Under the pieces are notes generated by a model that was not told the origin of the DNA, did not search any database, and worked only from the letters and a program-made list of their open reading frames with translations. This document shows positions 22,643 to 33,699 of a DNA stretch of 64,000 bases, in pieces. Position numbers and translations under genes: made by a program. Source of the stretch: Papio anubis (lineage: Eukaryota > Chordata > Mammalia > Primates > Cercopithecidae). The DNA lies in assembly GCF_008728515.1 (NCBI RefSeq), contig NC_044986.1, positions 108,922,313-108,986,312 on the forward strand, in the 5' to 3' direction. Every line of letters begins with the position of its first letter. Position 1 is the stretch's first letter.

Positions 22643-22908
22643 TTTTGTTGTTGTTGTTGAGATGGAGTCTTGCTCTATCGCCCAGGCTGGAGTGCAGTGG
22701 CGGGATCGTGGCTCACTGCAACCTCCACCTCCTGGGTTCAAGCAATTCTTCTGCCTCAGCCTCCTGATTAGCCTGGACTATAGGCCACCATGCCCAGCTA
22801 ATTGGTTTGTATTTTTAGTAGAGACAGGGCTTCACTGTGTTGGCCAGGTCAAACTCATGACCTCAAGTGATCTGCCTGTCTCGGCTTCCCAAAGTGCTGG
22901 GAATACAG
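22643..22908 (-). repeat. Alu, antisense, 5'-truncated
   Basis: GTTGTTGTTGAGATGGAGTC through AAGTGCTGGGAATACAG. It lacks the final part of the 5' end and has small internal deletions. (ATT)n follows at 22925-22943. Confidence 0.88.
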
Positions 22909-22949
22909 ATTCCATCGTGCTCTTTATTATTATTATTATTATTTAAAAA

Positions 22950-23242
22950 AATTTTTTTTTGGAAATGGAGTCTCATTCTGTCACCCAGGCTGGAGTGCAG
23001 TGGCGCTCTCTCAGCTCACTGCAACCTCTGCCTCCCGGGTTCAAGTGATTCTCCTGCCTCACCCTCCCAAGTAGCTGGGATTATAGGCGGCGCCACCACA
23101 CCCAGCTAAGTTTTGTATTTTTAGTAGAGACAGGATTTCTCTATGTTGGCCAGGCTGGTCTCTAACTCCTGAACGCAAGTGATCTGCCCACCTCAGTCTC
23201 CCAAAGTGCTGGGATTACAGGTGTGAGCCACTGCACCCAGCC
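22950..23242 (-). repeat. Alu, antisense
   Basis: T-run, GGAAATGGAGTCTCATTC, through GAGCCACTGCACCCAGCC. Confidence 0.9.
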
Positions 23243-23680
23243 CTCTATTGGGTTCTTGAGAGGATTAAATCAGTGTAAATCCAGTGCTTGCAACAGATAA
23301 GTTTCATCCTAAGAATCTCCTTTTCTGCTGTTAACTCCTCCATGAGGAGGAATGTCTGTCTTCCCCAGGTGCCCCTCACCTTTATGCACAGCTCAGGACC
23401 ATCTAACATATGGGCTGACAGCACTGATGTCAACCCAATACTTCAATAATGTATTGACCGCATTTAATGGCTTTCTTATTTTAAGCTAAGAAATAAAAAA
23501 ATAAAGATTCTAATGTTTTCTCCTCATACCTTGTTTTATCTGCCCGTCAAAATATGCAGACTGGATGTTGGTGGATCCTTGTTTATACAGCATATTCTGA
23601 GTTTAGATGCTGCATCTGAACAGAGCATCTGAACAGAGGAGGAGAACTGTATTTACACGTTTGTTTTTATTTCTGAACAG

Positions 23681-23799
23681 GATCCTTACCTCTCTGCACG
23701 TGTCTCCCGGGTTATACTGGAAATGGTTATGGGCCAAATGGATGTGTACAGCTCAGTAATATTTGCCTAAGTCACCCCTGCCTAAATGGACAATGCATC
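23681..23799 (+). CDS. CUBN: CUBN exon: end of EGF5 and start of EGF-like 6, residues ~371-410
   Basis: 119 bp, 2 bases of Gly plus 39 codons, leaving in phase 0 at ATC|GTAAGT. Acceptor TTTCTGAACAG. It encodes SLPLCTCLPGYTGNG, closing EGF5, then VQLSNICLSHPCLNGQCI, opening EGF6. It matches human as I remember it. Confidence 0.96.
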
Positions 23800-24162
23800 G
23801 TAAGTCCTTTGTTCTTCCTGTGGACAGAGAGTACCTGAGAATAATTTTAGTTTCCCGCCTATAAAATGTATCGTTATAGGATTCAGGAATGTTAAGCTAA
23901 TGAGTCAAGTTTCAGATAAGGAACTGTCGAGATCTCTCAGATAAAAGATAGATAATGATTTTAGTTCTCAGGAAAAAACATTGAGTTAATTTTTTGTCTC
24001 AGTGGTTTATGAAATACTAAACTACACCTGCAGTTTGATCTAAATAAATCTGACTTATACTTAACAATTACCATTTAAACTTATTAATAACAAGTTAGAC
24101 TACTAGACAATACCTATATATAAATACATATATATTTGTAGCACCTGTTAAATATATCAATA

Positions 24163-24458
24163 GGCCAGGCATGGTGGCTCACACCTGTAATCCCAGCATT
24201 TTGGGAGGCTAAGGTGGGTGGATCACGAGCCAGGAGTTTGAGACCAGCCTGACCAACATGGTGAAACCCCATCTCTACTAAAAAAAAGTTAGCCAGGCAT
24301 GGTGGCACATGCCTGTAATCCCAGTTACTCAGGAGGCTGAGACAGGAAAATCACTTGAACTCGGGAGGTGGAGGTTGCAGTGAGCTGAGATCACACCACT
24401 GCACTCCAGCTGGGGTGACAGAGCGAGACTCCATCTAAAAAAAAAAAAAAAAAAAAAA
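24163..24458 (+). repeat. Alu, sense, running into the gap
   Basis: GGCCAGGCATGGTGGC to GACTCCATCT followed by an A-run that ends at the first N. Confidence 0.9.
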
Positions 24459-25093
24459 NNNNNNNNNNNNNNNNNNNNNNNNNNNNNNNNNNNNNNNNNN
24501 NNNNNNNNNNNNNNNNNNNNNNNNNNNNNNNNNNNNNNNNNNNNNNNNNNNNNNNNNNNNNNNNNNNNNNNNNNNNNNNNNNNNNNNNNNNNNNNNNNNN
24601 NNNNNNNNNNNNNNNNNNNNNNNNNNNNNNNNNNNNNNNNNNNNNNNNNNNNNNNNNNNNNNNNNNNNNNNNNNNNNNNNNNNNNNNNNNNNNNNNNNNN
24701 NNNNNNNNNNNNNNNNNNNNNNNNNNNNNNNNNNNNNNNNNNNNNNNNNNNNNNNNNNNNNNNNNNNNNNNNNNNNNNNNNNNNNNNNNNNNNNNNNNNN
24801 NNNNNNNNNNNNNNNNNNNNNNNNNNNNNNNNNNNNNNNNNNNNNNNNNNNNNNNNNNNNNNNNNNNNNNNNNNNNNNNNNNNNNNNNNNNNNNNNNNNN
24901 NNNNNNNNNNNNNNNNNNNNNNNNNNNNNNNNNNNNNNNNNNNNNNNNNNNNNNNNNNNNNNNNNNNNNNNNNNNNNNNNNNNNNNNNNNNNNNNNNNNN
25001 NNNNNNNNNNNNNNNNNNNNNNNNNNNNNNNNNNNNNNNNNNNNNNNNNNNNNNNNNNNNNNNNNNNNNNNNNNNNNNNNNNNNNNNNNNNNN
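24459..25093. other. Assembly gap (635 N)
   Basis: Unsequenced bases inside the intron before the EGF7 exon. Content unknown. Confidence 1.
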
Positions 25094-25245
25094 TATGGTT
25101 ATATTTAGTAATAATATAATTATATATTTATAATAATTATATATCATATATAGTTATATATCTTATCTATTATATTATTATATATATAATTATATATATA
25201 ATTATATATATAATAATTATATATATAATTATATATATATATATA
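25094..25245. repeat. AT-rich low-complexity tract
   Basis: Alternating TATATA/ATAATTATATAT strings, almost free of G and C, many of them self-complementary. Confidence 0.95.
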
Positions 25246-25324
25246 TCTCCATGGCACCACATTCCTATTATTTGGATTGATTCAAGTTTATTGTCTATCC
25301 ATTTGTTTTATGGTGCTGTTTTAG

Positions 25325-25511
25325 GACACAGTCTCTGGTTATTTTTGTCAGTGTGACTCAGGTTGGACAGGTGTCAACTGTACAGAAAACATCAACGAGT
25401 GTTTGAGCAACCCCTGTGTGAATGGAGGAACTTGTGTTGATGGCGCTAATTCTTTCAGTTGTGAATGCACACGTCTCTGGACTGGACCTCTCTGTCAGGT
25501 TCCCCAGCAAG
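25325..25511 (+). CDS. CUBN: CUBN exon: end of EGF6 and EGF-like 7, residues ~411-473
   Basis: 187 bp, phase 0 in and 1 base out (CAA G|GTACAG). It encodes DTVSGYFCQCDSGWTGVNC with the NCT glycosylation sequon at N428, then ENINEC, a calcium-binding EGF7, NPCVNGGTC, DGANSFSCEC and LWTGPLCQVPQQ, the linker into CUB1. It has Q, V, A-N and P where human has K, L, V-D and A as I recall. Confidence 0.96.
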
Positions 25512-26687
25512 GTACAGTCAGCATTTCTTATGCCACAGATGCCCACAGCATAACAGCAGCATCCTTTAGTGAGTCCCTCAGCAGATTCCTCTGCTGAACC
25601 CACTTTTTTGTCCAGTTGCTCAGATACTGAGAACTAAATCTTTCCTTGCAGAAATGGTATACAATTCACAAGGTGAATATTTATAAATCTCACTGTAAGC
25701 CAGGCACTTTTCTTCCAAAGAATAATTAAATTAGTATTTGCCATTTGCACTATGCCCTTTTTGAATATAAAACATGCTAAGGTATTGTCTTTCATGGTTT
25801 TCTAAGGGGAAGTTTTGTGAGGAGCAGCCACTTAATTTCCCTAGAATACTGCATTTAATCATGGCACTCTCCCTTTCCATGATACACAGTGGCTTCCCGT
25901 TGCCTGTTAAATAGAGACTGGGATTATTTTTCGATGATCTTCTATAACCAAGTCTCACTGGATCCATCTAACCTTATTTTTCACTAGTTCCCTAGAAATA
26001 CCTTCACTCAAGCAAGTTTTCTTTCGTCACCGGACCCCTGTGCCACCATGAGTATTTTCCACTGTGTTCATTTATTTGGGATGTTTCTTCCGACAAACCT
26101 CCTCACATGTCTTCCCTGTTTCTCATCCAGATGTGTCTGTCCCTCAGGAGCACTTCCCCCTCAACTTCCTCCATAAAGTCACTTTTGACTCTTCTGCCTC
26201 TCATTTGAGACTCCTGATTTGGAATCAACACATTTATTGGGAGGTTGTTATATGTTTAGGACAATAGTAGACCCTATGGAGAAATATGAAAGCATAGAAT
26301 ACTGTCTCCACTTATGAACTGCTCACCTTGTGGTTGAGGAGACAAGACCAACCCCAATGGGAGAACAGATACAAGAATTAAAGATATGAGCTACGTTGTG
26401 TGGGGTGAAATCGGGTGTCACAGGGACATAGGGAATGGGAATCAGTGGAAACATAGGACGGCAGTTCATGGAGCAGGTGATGAGGCATCAGCTGGACTTT
26501 GAACAAGAGGTGGGATTTCTGTGGAAGTTTGCAGAAAAAGGGGACAGAGAAGAGGGAATGACAGGGCTTTTGTCTCCAACCTTCATTACTCATATTTTCT
26601 CTAAATGTATCAGCAGCAGGGTTACAGTTGCCCAACCTCTTCCTTTTAGGAAACTCTGAAAAGCACAGTTCATGTTTTCCTTTGCAG
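25512..26687 (+). other. CUBN intron
   Basis: 1176 bp with no Alu. The part 26240-26640 resembles an ancient mammalian repeat (GACAAGACCAACCCCAATGGG, AGCTGGACTTTGAACAAGAGG) but I cannot name the family. The rest is unassigned. Confidence 0.7.
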
Positions 26688-26800
26688 TTTGTGGAGAGTC
26701 CTTGTCAGGAATAAATGGAAGCTTCAGCTACAGGAGCCCGGATGTTGGTTATGTTCATGATGTTAACTGCTTCTGGGTTATCAAAACTGAAACGGGAAAG
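26688..26800 (+). CDS. CUBN: CUBN exon: CUB1 first part, residues ~473-510
   Basis: 113 bp, 2 bases of Val plus 37 codons, donor AAG|GTAAAT. It starts CUB1 at C474 (CGESLSGINGSFSYRSP) and includes the first disulfide pair C474-C500 (VNCFWVI) and the sequon NGS at N482. CUB domains are about 110-residue beta-sandwiches that bind ligands and calcium. This first one has the unusual spacing SPDVGYVHDVNC instead of SPGYP-type. Thr replaces Met in the TEMGK string of human from memory. Confidence 0.97.
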
Positions 26801-27003
26801 GTAAATGTAGTAACTCCTGTCCAAATACATATTATATTTGTATATATAAATATGGAATATGTGTATGTATTACATGAAATACATACAATGATAATTCAAC
26901 TATCATATATTGAGTGCTTACTAAGTACAGAGTGCCAGGATTTTGGCTAGACATATACCTACCTTTCTATAACTGTACATTAATTCTTTGAAATAAGTAA
27001 CAG

Positions 27004-27315
27004 GGGTCGGGCATGGTGGCTGTCACCTGTAATCCCAGCACTTTGAGAGGCTGAGGCGGGTGGATCGCCTAAGGTCAGGAGTTTCAGACCGGCCTGGTCA
27101 ATATGATGAAACCATGTCTCTACTAAAAATACAAAAAAAAAAAAAAAAATTAGCTGGACGTATTGGCACATTCCTGTGATCCTAGCTACTTGGGAGGCTG
27201 AGGCAGGAGAATTGCTTGAATCCAGGGGGTGGAGTTTGTAGTGTGCAGAGATTGTGCCACTATACTCCAGCCTGGACAACAGAGTGAGACTCCATCTTAA
27301 AAAAAAAAAAAAAAA
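27004..27315 (+). repeat. Alu, sense
   Basis: GGGGTCGGGCATGGTGGC to an A-run ending at 27315. The internal A-stretch is expanded. Confidence 0.9.
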
Positions 27316-27324
27316 TGGTAACAA

Positions 27325-27632
27325 GGCCAGGCCTGGTGGTTCATGCCTGTAATCCTAGCACTTTACGAGGCTGAGGTGGGCGGATCGCCTGAGGTCAGGA
27401 ATTCAAGACCAGCCTGGCCAACATGGTGAAACTCTGGCTCTACTAAAATGACAAAAATTAGCCAGGTGCGGTGATGGGTGCCTTTAATCTCAGCTACTTG
27501 GGAGGGTGAGGCAGGAGAATCGTTTGACCTCAGGAGGCAGAGGTTTCAGTGAGTCGAGATTGTGCCACTGCACTCCAGCCTGGACAACAGAGCAAGACTC
27601 GGTCTCATAAATAAATAAATAAATAAATAAAT
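27325..27632 (+). repeat. Alu, sense, with (ATAA)n tail
   Basis: GGCCAGGCCTGGTGGTTCATG to CATAAATAAATAAATAAATAAATAAATC. It lies only 9 bp after the preceding Alu. Confidence 0.9.
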
Positions 27633-29613
27633 CCTCCTTTTATAGATGAAATAATGAAAAGTAGGTGAAGCTAACCATTTTTTTGTTAACACTTCTTAGC
27701 TTGTAATTGGAATAGTTGAATTTCAAAGTCAAGTTTATCTGGTTCCAAAGTCCATGCTTTCTCCGGTATGAATGATTCTCTACACTGGTTGACTGACTGC
27801 AAGCCACTAGTTAATTTGTAAAATCATGTTACTGAGACAGTATTTTAGAAGATGGTCACTCAGTATTATGTTGAATATTATGCAAAAATAGCCACTGATA
27901 TTAAGATAGTTTTCTTATCAAATGTCTTCGCTCTGCCATGTTCTATGCTAAGTGCTTCATTACAGCATTCCATTTTTAACTTTCATAACCCTGAAAGATA
28001 GAAATTATTATCTTCATTTTGCACATGAGGAAACAGAGCCTAGTGCCACTGAGAAGTGTGTCCAGGTGCATGTGGTTTGAAAGTAGCATGCAGTGACTCA
28101 GACACAGGCCAGTCACCTCCCCAAAGCCTGTCACTGTGAGCCGCTGCATGAACGCTTTTCAAATTAAGACCCAAGTCCAAGGTTTTTAGTGCTTTTATAC
28201 CCAACATTAATTACCCAGGCAGTTCTAAATATTGTTTCTCAACCACCTCCTGGACTCATAAAAATGAAGTGGTATGTCTGAATAGATAAAATTTTCCCTT
28301 GAAATCCTATTAACTTTTTCCAGCAAACTATTACAGAGGGCATTGTACAAGGGTCAAAAAACATTTTTTTTCCCTTGAGGAGGGAGGACTATTTGGGACC
28401 TGGTAACCTCACACTAAAATAAACTTCAAAATAAATTTCCCAGTGGGTATGCTATGTGAATTTCCTTCCTTCCATTTAGTTTTCATGAATTCTATTTCCT
28501 GGCATTGAAAACATTCTTTTGAAAAAAATATTCCTAGGTGAGAAACTTGTAATACTTTTGTTACCAATTTGTAAGAAAATTCATCTTGTTTTTTTCTTGA
28601 TTATTGTGATTTTTTATCTTCTCACTTATAATGGACATAATATGGTAGAAAATATATATAAATCGGGATAGTTCAATTAACAAACATTTGAGTTTTGTTT
28701 AAACTGTTTTAAGAGAGAAAGTCATGTAGTAGTAGGTAACTGATCTTAAAATACCCTACCACAGAATTTCAAAAATTCCTGATATTCTTTTTCATTAACT
28801 GAATATTGTTGTGATTTTAGGTTCAGATGAAAATTAAATCTGACAGCCTTCTTTTGATTGTTTATCTCAAATGAGGTTGTCAGTACATTATAAGTTATAT
28901 TACTGTATTTGAAGTCTGTATTCTAATCCATTCGGACACATTTTTGTGTTTATTCTCTTCTACTTGTATGCTCAATATTTTTCCTATTACCTTCTTCTCA
29001 TTCTCTACTCCTGGTATTACTCATCTTTTAATTATATCCAGTCCCTGAAGCCTTCCAGGCCTTGCATGTCTACATCCCGCCTACTCCGCCTACACCTAAG
29101 CGTGTTGGTCTGGGCTGGCATCAGAATCTTAGCCCCTCTGGAATCAACATCCCTGGCGGGCAGTGATGAACATCTGTGTGTTTGTTACAGGCCACAGGTT
29201 ATTCAGGGAGTCAGGGTGTACATTCTTGTGAATGGTAATATTAGCCAGTTAAACTTAATTCAGGTAGATTTTCAAATCTCCAATTTATTTTACTGCTTTA
29301 AAAACAATGTCCGTTATACATTTGAAATACCTTGGTCTGGTGGACTTGACAAGTGTAATGAAATCAGGGTAAATCTATGTTAATAACATCAAGATTTTTT
29401 GATATATTTCGATATTAGTTGAAGTTTGTTTTTAATGATATTTAGCACAAGTCATTTAATATGTAGATTGACATCTGTACTGGTGGATAACTAGGAAATG
29501 ATAGATCTAGCTCTTGAAAGTGCCTCAGTATGAATGCTGCCTAGGAAGTGGGAGAAATACTTTAAAATTCACAAGGAAGTAAAAGATAATATATGTGGCC
29601 TTTGTATTTTTAG

Positions 29614-29848
29614 GTCCTGCGTATCACTTTCACTTTTTTCCGATTAGAATCCATGGAAAATTGTCCACACGAATTTCTTCAGGTTTATGATGGAGATTCC
29701 TCTGCCGCTTTACAACTTGGAAGGTTTTGTGGCTCCAGCCTCCCTGATGAGCTCCTCAGCAGTGACAATGCTCTCTATTTTCATCTCTATTCTGAACATT
29801 TAAGAAATGAGGGAGGCTTTACAGTAAGATGGGAAACACAGCAACCAG
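29614..29848 (+). CDS. CUBN: CUBN exon: CUB1 remainder, residues ~511-589
   Basis: 235 bp, phase 0 in, 1 base of Glu out (CCA G|GTATGT). It encodes VLRITFTFFRLESMENC, with the second disulfide C527-C549 (GRFCGSS), the central LQVYDGDSS turn typical of CUB calcium sites, and the final strand GGFTVRWETQQP. Scattered substitutions against human from memory (E, A-L, D, E-G). Cysteines intact. Confidence 0.97.
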
Positions 29849-29966
29849 GTATGTATGAACCTGGAGAAAAAAAGAAGCAAAATTTTGAGGTTATTCAGTT
29901 TTCTTAATCAGTGTTAGACTTTTGGATACATGAGATGTTTTGGGATCTGAAGATATATAATATTTT

Positions 29967-30296
29967 ATAATTATTTTATTTTATTCATTTATTTATTTTG
30001 AGACAAGGTCTCACTCTGTTGCCCAGGCTGAAGTGCAGTCGCCTGATCACGGCTCACTGCAACCTTGACCTCCTCTGCTCAAGTGATCCTCCCACCTCAG
30101 CCTCCTGAGTAGCTGGGACTACAGGTGGGCACCACCATGCCAGGCTAATGTTTTGTGTGTTTTTTGTAGAGACGGGGTTTCTCTATGTTGTGCAGGCTGG
30201 TCTCAAACTCCTGGGCTCAAGCGATCCATCTAATTCAGCCTCCCAAAGTGCTGGGATTGCGAGCATGGGCCACTGTGTCCAATCATAATTACTTTA
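29967..30296 (-). repeat. Alu (AluJ-like), antisense, with target-site duplication
   Basis: Alu 29979-30284 bounded by ATAATTATTTTA (29967-29978) and ATAATTACTTTA (30285-30296). AluJ features include CTTGACCTCC and a diverged 5' end. Confidence 0.92.
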
Positions 30297-31031
30297 AAAT
30301 CAAATCAATCTAGAATGAATTAGAATATATTTTGTGTCTAAAGACAACAAAATTAGCATGAAGTAGAAGGGATTAAACATGAGTCTTAGTTGGTCCCTTG
30401 TCAAATTACTGAACAGCCTTTTTATAAGCTCTACTAGTAGTTTACTGCAGAAATATTGAGGACATTGTCCACCCCTTCATGTAGTATTCCTTCATCTTAA
30501 TGACCACTCAGTCGTTTTTTCTCTTTGTTATTATTTTGTTTTAATTATTCTGTTTTCTTTCAAGTTTTTACTATGAAAGTTTTAAACAAATAAAAAGTAA
30601 AGAGATCAGTATACCAAGCCCACAATTCATTCATCAATACATCTGTGGATCAATTTCAGCATTTTCCCATCTTTTTAATTGGTGTTTTTATCTATCCTGA
30701 TGCTGCCTAGACTTAACTTCTGAAGCTTGAAATCTGAGAGTGTAATTTCAACTTTGCTCTTTTCAAAGATTTTGGAGATTGTACATTTCCATATAAGTTT
30801 TTGAATCAACTTGTCAGTTTTCCCAAAGAATTTTATGGGAATTGCATTGAATTTATAATTAACTTTCGAAGAAATGACCTCTTAAAAATATTGAGCCTGC
30901 CAATGCATGAAAATAAACTTTTTAAATTCAGTTCTCTTTTAATTTATCCTGGCAATGTTTAATAACTTTCAGTGTGTAAGTATTCCATATCTTTTGTTAG
31001 ATTTATTTATAGATATTTGATGTATTATGCT

Positions 31032-31352
31032 TAGTGAAACATTAATTTTCTTTCTTTCTTTTTTTTTTTTTTGGCTCTGTTGCCCAGGCTGGAGTGCAGT
31101 GGCGTGATCTCAGCTCACTGCAAGCTCCGCCTTCCGGGTTCATGCCATTCTCTTGCTTCAGCCTCCCGAGTAGCTGGGACTACAGGCGCCCGCTGCCATG
31201 CCCGGCTAATTTTTTGCATTTTTTAGTAGAGACAGGGTTTCACCATGTTAGCCAGGATGGTCTTGATCTCCTGACCTCGTGATCCACTCATCTCAAAGTG
31301 CTGAGATTACAGGCATGAGCCACCGTGCCTGGCCTAGTGAAATATTAATTTT
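31032..31352 (-). repeat. Alu (AluY-like), antisense, with 18-bp target-site duplication
   Basis: Alu 31050-31334. TAGTGAAACATTAATTTT (31032-31049) recurs as TAGTGAAATATTAATTTT (31335-31352). Confidence 0.95.
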
Positions 31353-31724
31353 TTAAAGTTTAATTTTTCACTTGTTATGTAAAAATATGTATTTTTTAAA
31401 TATTTGATTTTGATTCCATATGCATTGTTAAATTCATTCATCAATTCTAATTATTTTTTGTAGATTCTTTTGGATTTTTTAACATACATAATTACATCGT
31501 CTGTGAATGAAGGATATTTTTCCTCTTCCTTTCCAGTCTTTGTAACTATTATGTCTTTTCCTTGACTTATTGCCCTGGTTAGGACCTTGAATACCACACA
31601 GAATAAAAGTGTTCAAAAGGAAATCCTTGCCTTTTCTCCAGCGGCACGGGGAAATGCTCAATATTTCACTGTTGAATATGATGTTAGCTGTAAGTTTTTG
31701 TAGATAACTTTTATCAGATGAAGG

Positions 31725-32225
31725 GTGTTCTTTCCTGTGTCAACTACTATTGCTGTATAACAAATTTCCCACAAATTCAGTGTTGTAGAACATTAATCAT
31801 TTGACTTTGTTTCTGATTTTGTGGACCCGGAATATGGAAAGAACCCAACACGACAGTTGCTACTTGAAATCTATTCAGCAGTTATAAGCAAGTGTCAGCT
31901 GGGACTGCAGCTGTCTAAAGGCTGGACTGGGCTGAATATCCAAGATGGCCTACTCCAATGGCTACCAATTGATGCTGGCTTTCAATGAGAGTTCACCTAG
32001 GCTATGGACCTGAATGTCTACATATGGCTACTCTAAAAAGGTGGTCTTAGAATAGTGAAACATTTTTTGTGGCAATTGGCTTCTCTCAGAGCAAGCATTA
32101 CAACAGAACCAGACAGATGCTGAATGGGATTTTTTCAGCCTGTCATTGTGTTATTTCTGCCATACTCAATGGGTTATATTAGTCACAATGTGACGCAGAT
32201 TCAAGGGGAGGGGACATAGGCCCAC
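31725..32225. repeat. Ancient interspersed repeat, family not assigned
   Basis: Starts near ACTATTGCTGTATAACAAATT and includes GGCTGGACTGGGCTGAATATCC, CCAAGATGGCCTACTCC and CAAGGGGAGGGGACATAGG. These strings belong to a widespread mammalian repeat whose name I cannot give with certainty. It interrupts the surrounding L1. Confidence 0.55.
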
Positions 32226-33699
32226 TTCTAAATGGGAGAGGTGTCAGAATTTATAAACAATTAAGAAACACACACCTTTTGTTCCTAGTTGCCAAGAATT
32301 TTAAAAAATCATGAATGAATGTTGAAACATATAAAATACATTTTCTGACTCTATTGAGGTGATCATGTTTTTTGTCCTGTATTCCGCAAATGTAGTGAGT
32401 TAAATTGATTGATTTTGAATGGCAAATCAACTTTGCATTCATCAAATATTTTCCATTTGTTCATGGCAAGTTATGCTTTTTATACATTGCTAGATTTTAT
32501 TTGCTAATATATAGTTTTAGAATTTTTATATCTATATTTAGGAGATATTCTTTTGTAATTTTGTCAAGTTACAGGTAATATCAGTCTTTTAAAATTAATA
32601 GAAAAGTATCCTCTCTTTTTATATTCTCTGGAAGAATTTGTGTAAGATTGGCAGTATTTCTTCCTTAAATGTTTGAAATAATTTACTATAAAGTTAATTG
32701 AGCCTGCAGGCTTTTTGTGAGAAGGCTTTAAATTATGATTCAATATATTTAATATAGATCTATTCAGACTTTACATTTCTTCTTTTTTCAGTTTTGGTAA
32801 TTGTTTTCTCAAGAAACTCATTTATACTTTCAGAATATTTTCGTACTATGTTTTAGTGTTCGTGGGCTCTGTAGTGATGTCCTCTGTTTTCATTCCTGAT
32901 ATTGATAATTTATGTTATCTTTTTTACCTTGATAAGTCTCACTAAGGGTTTGTTAATTTTCCTAATCTTTTCAAAATTCCAACTATTAGCTCTGTTAATG
33001 TTTTCTGTTGATTTTTATTTCATTGATTTTCCTCATGGTTTTATCATTTTCTTCCCTTGTGTTATTTTGCACTTAACTTACTGTTAGTTACTTTCAAATT
33101 TTTTCCTAGCTTCTTGACTTGGAAGCATTGAGAAATGAGTTTGAACTTTTTAAAATTTCTAATGTATGCACTAAAGCTAATGCATTTTCCTTGGAGAACT
33201 TTTATTTGCATCCCACAGGTTTTAATATGTATGTTTTCATTAGCATTCAGCTGAAAGTATTTTCTCATTTTTATTTTGAATTCTCTGTGACCATAGGTTT
33301 TATTAAAATTATACTGTTTATTTACTGATGTGATCACTAATCATGCAGTATATTATTTCAATATTTTGAAATTTGTTGAGATTTACTTTATAGACTAAAG
33401 TCTATTTTGGTGCATTTATTGTATGGACAGGAAAGAATGTATATTCTGCGATGGTTAGATGTAGTCTTCTACCTATGTTAACTTAGTCAAGTTGGTAAAC
33501 AGTGTTTTTCAAATATTAAATTTCTTTACTGATTTTAAAAAATATTTGCTTTGTTACTTAGTGAGAAAGTTATAGTAAAATCTCAAACTATGATTATAGA
33601 TTTGCCACCTTTTTGTTCTGAAACTTTTGCTTTATGTATTTTCTTATATTATTTTTATCTTCTTTTCCCAATATTTCAAGCATTTATGCTTTTCCAGCT

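Larger units (their letters stand above)
22545..23300 (+). repeat. MIR SINE split by two antisense Alus
   Basis: The left half (22545-22640) has GCTGTTTGTCCTTGG and CTATAAAATGGGGATTATAA. The right half (23243-23300) continues with GAGAGGATTAAATCAG and a CCAGTGCTTG block. The two Alus sit exactly between them. Confidence 0.75.
18971..23680 (+). other. CUBN intron
   Basis: 4.7-kb intron crowded with repeats: Alus at 19126, 20995, 22092, 22643 and 22950, an old L1 fragment near 19940-20480, and MIRs at 20565-20775 and 22545-23300. 21297-22078 and 23301-23680 hold nothing recognisable. Confidence 0.85.
23800..25324 (+). other. CUBN intron with assembly gap
   Basis: 23800-24162 is unremarkable. 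A sense Alu follows (24163-24458). Its A-tail runs into 635 N (24459-25093), followed by a TA-rich palindromic tract to about 25245. Exons on both sides are phase 0 and their protein is continuous with human, so no exon is expected in the gap. Confidence 0.88.
26801..29613 (+). other. CUBN intron
   Basis: 2813 bp. Two sense Alus stand head to tail (27004-27632), followed by a possible MIR-like stretch at 27930-28100. 28100-29613 contains nothing recognisable. Confidence 0.8.
30660..33660 (-). repeat. Old L1 (L1M-like) ORF2 region, antisense, interrupted
   Basis: Reverse-strand L1 ORF2 landmarks appear in order, for example GGGAATTGCATTGAATTTATA, the region around ACATCGTCTGTGAATGAAGG, TTATTGCCCTGGTTAGGACC, GATGTTAGCTGTAAG and TTGGCAGTATTTCTTCC. 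It is split by an AluY at 31050-31334 and by an unassigned repeat at about 31725-32225. Not coding. Confidence 0.75.

Noticed and set aside
24329..25147. 272-codon minus-strand frame
   Set aside because: Most of it is the run of N, flanked by Alu and AT-rich sequence.
28946..29383. 145-codon + strand frame in the CUB1 intron
   Set aside because: No recognisable domain, no splice-phase role and low-complexity composition. Best explained by chance.
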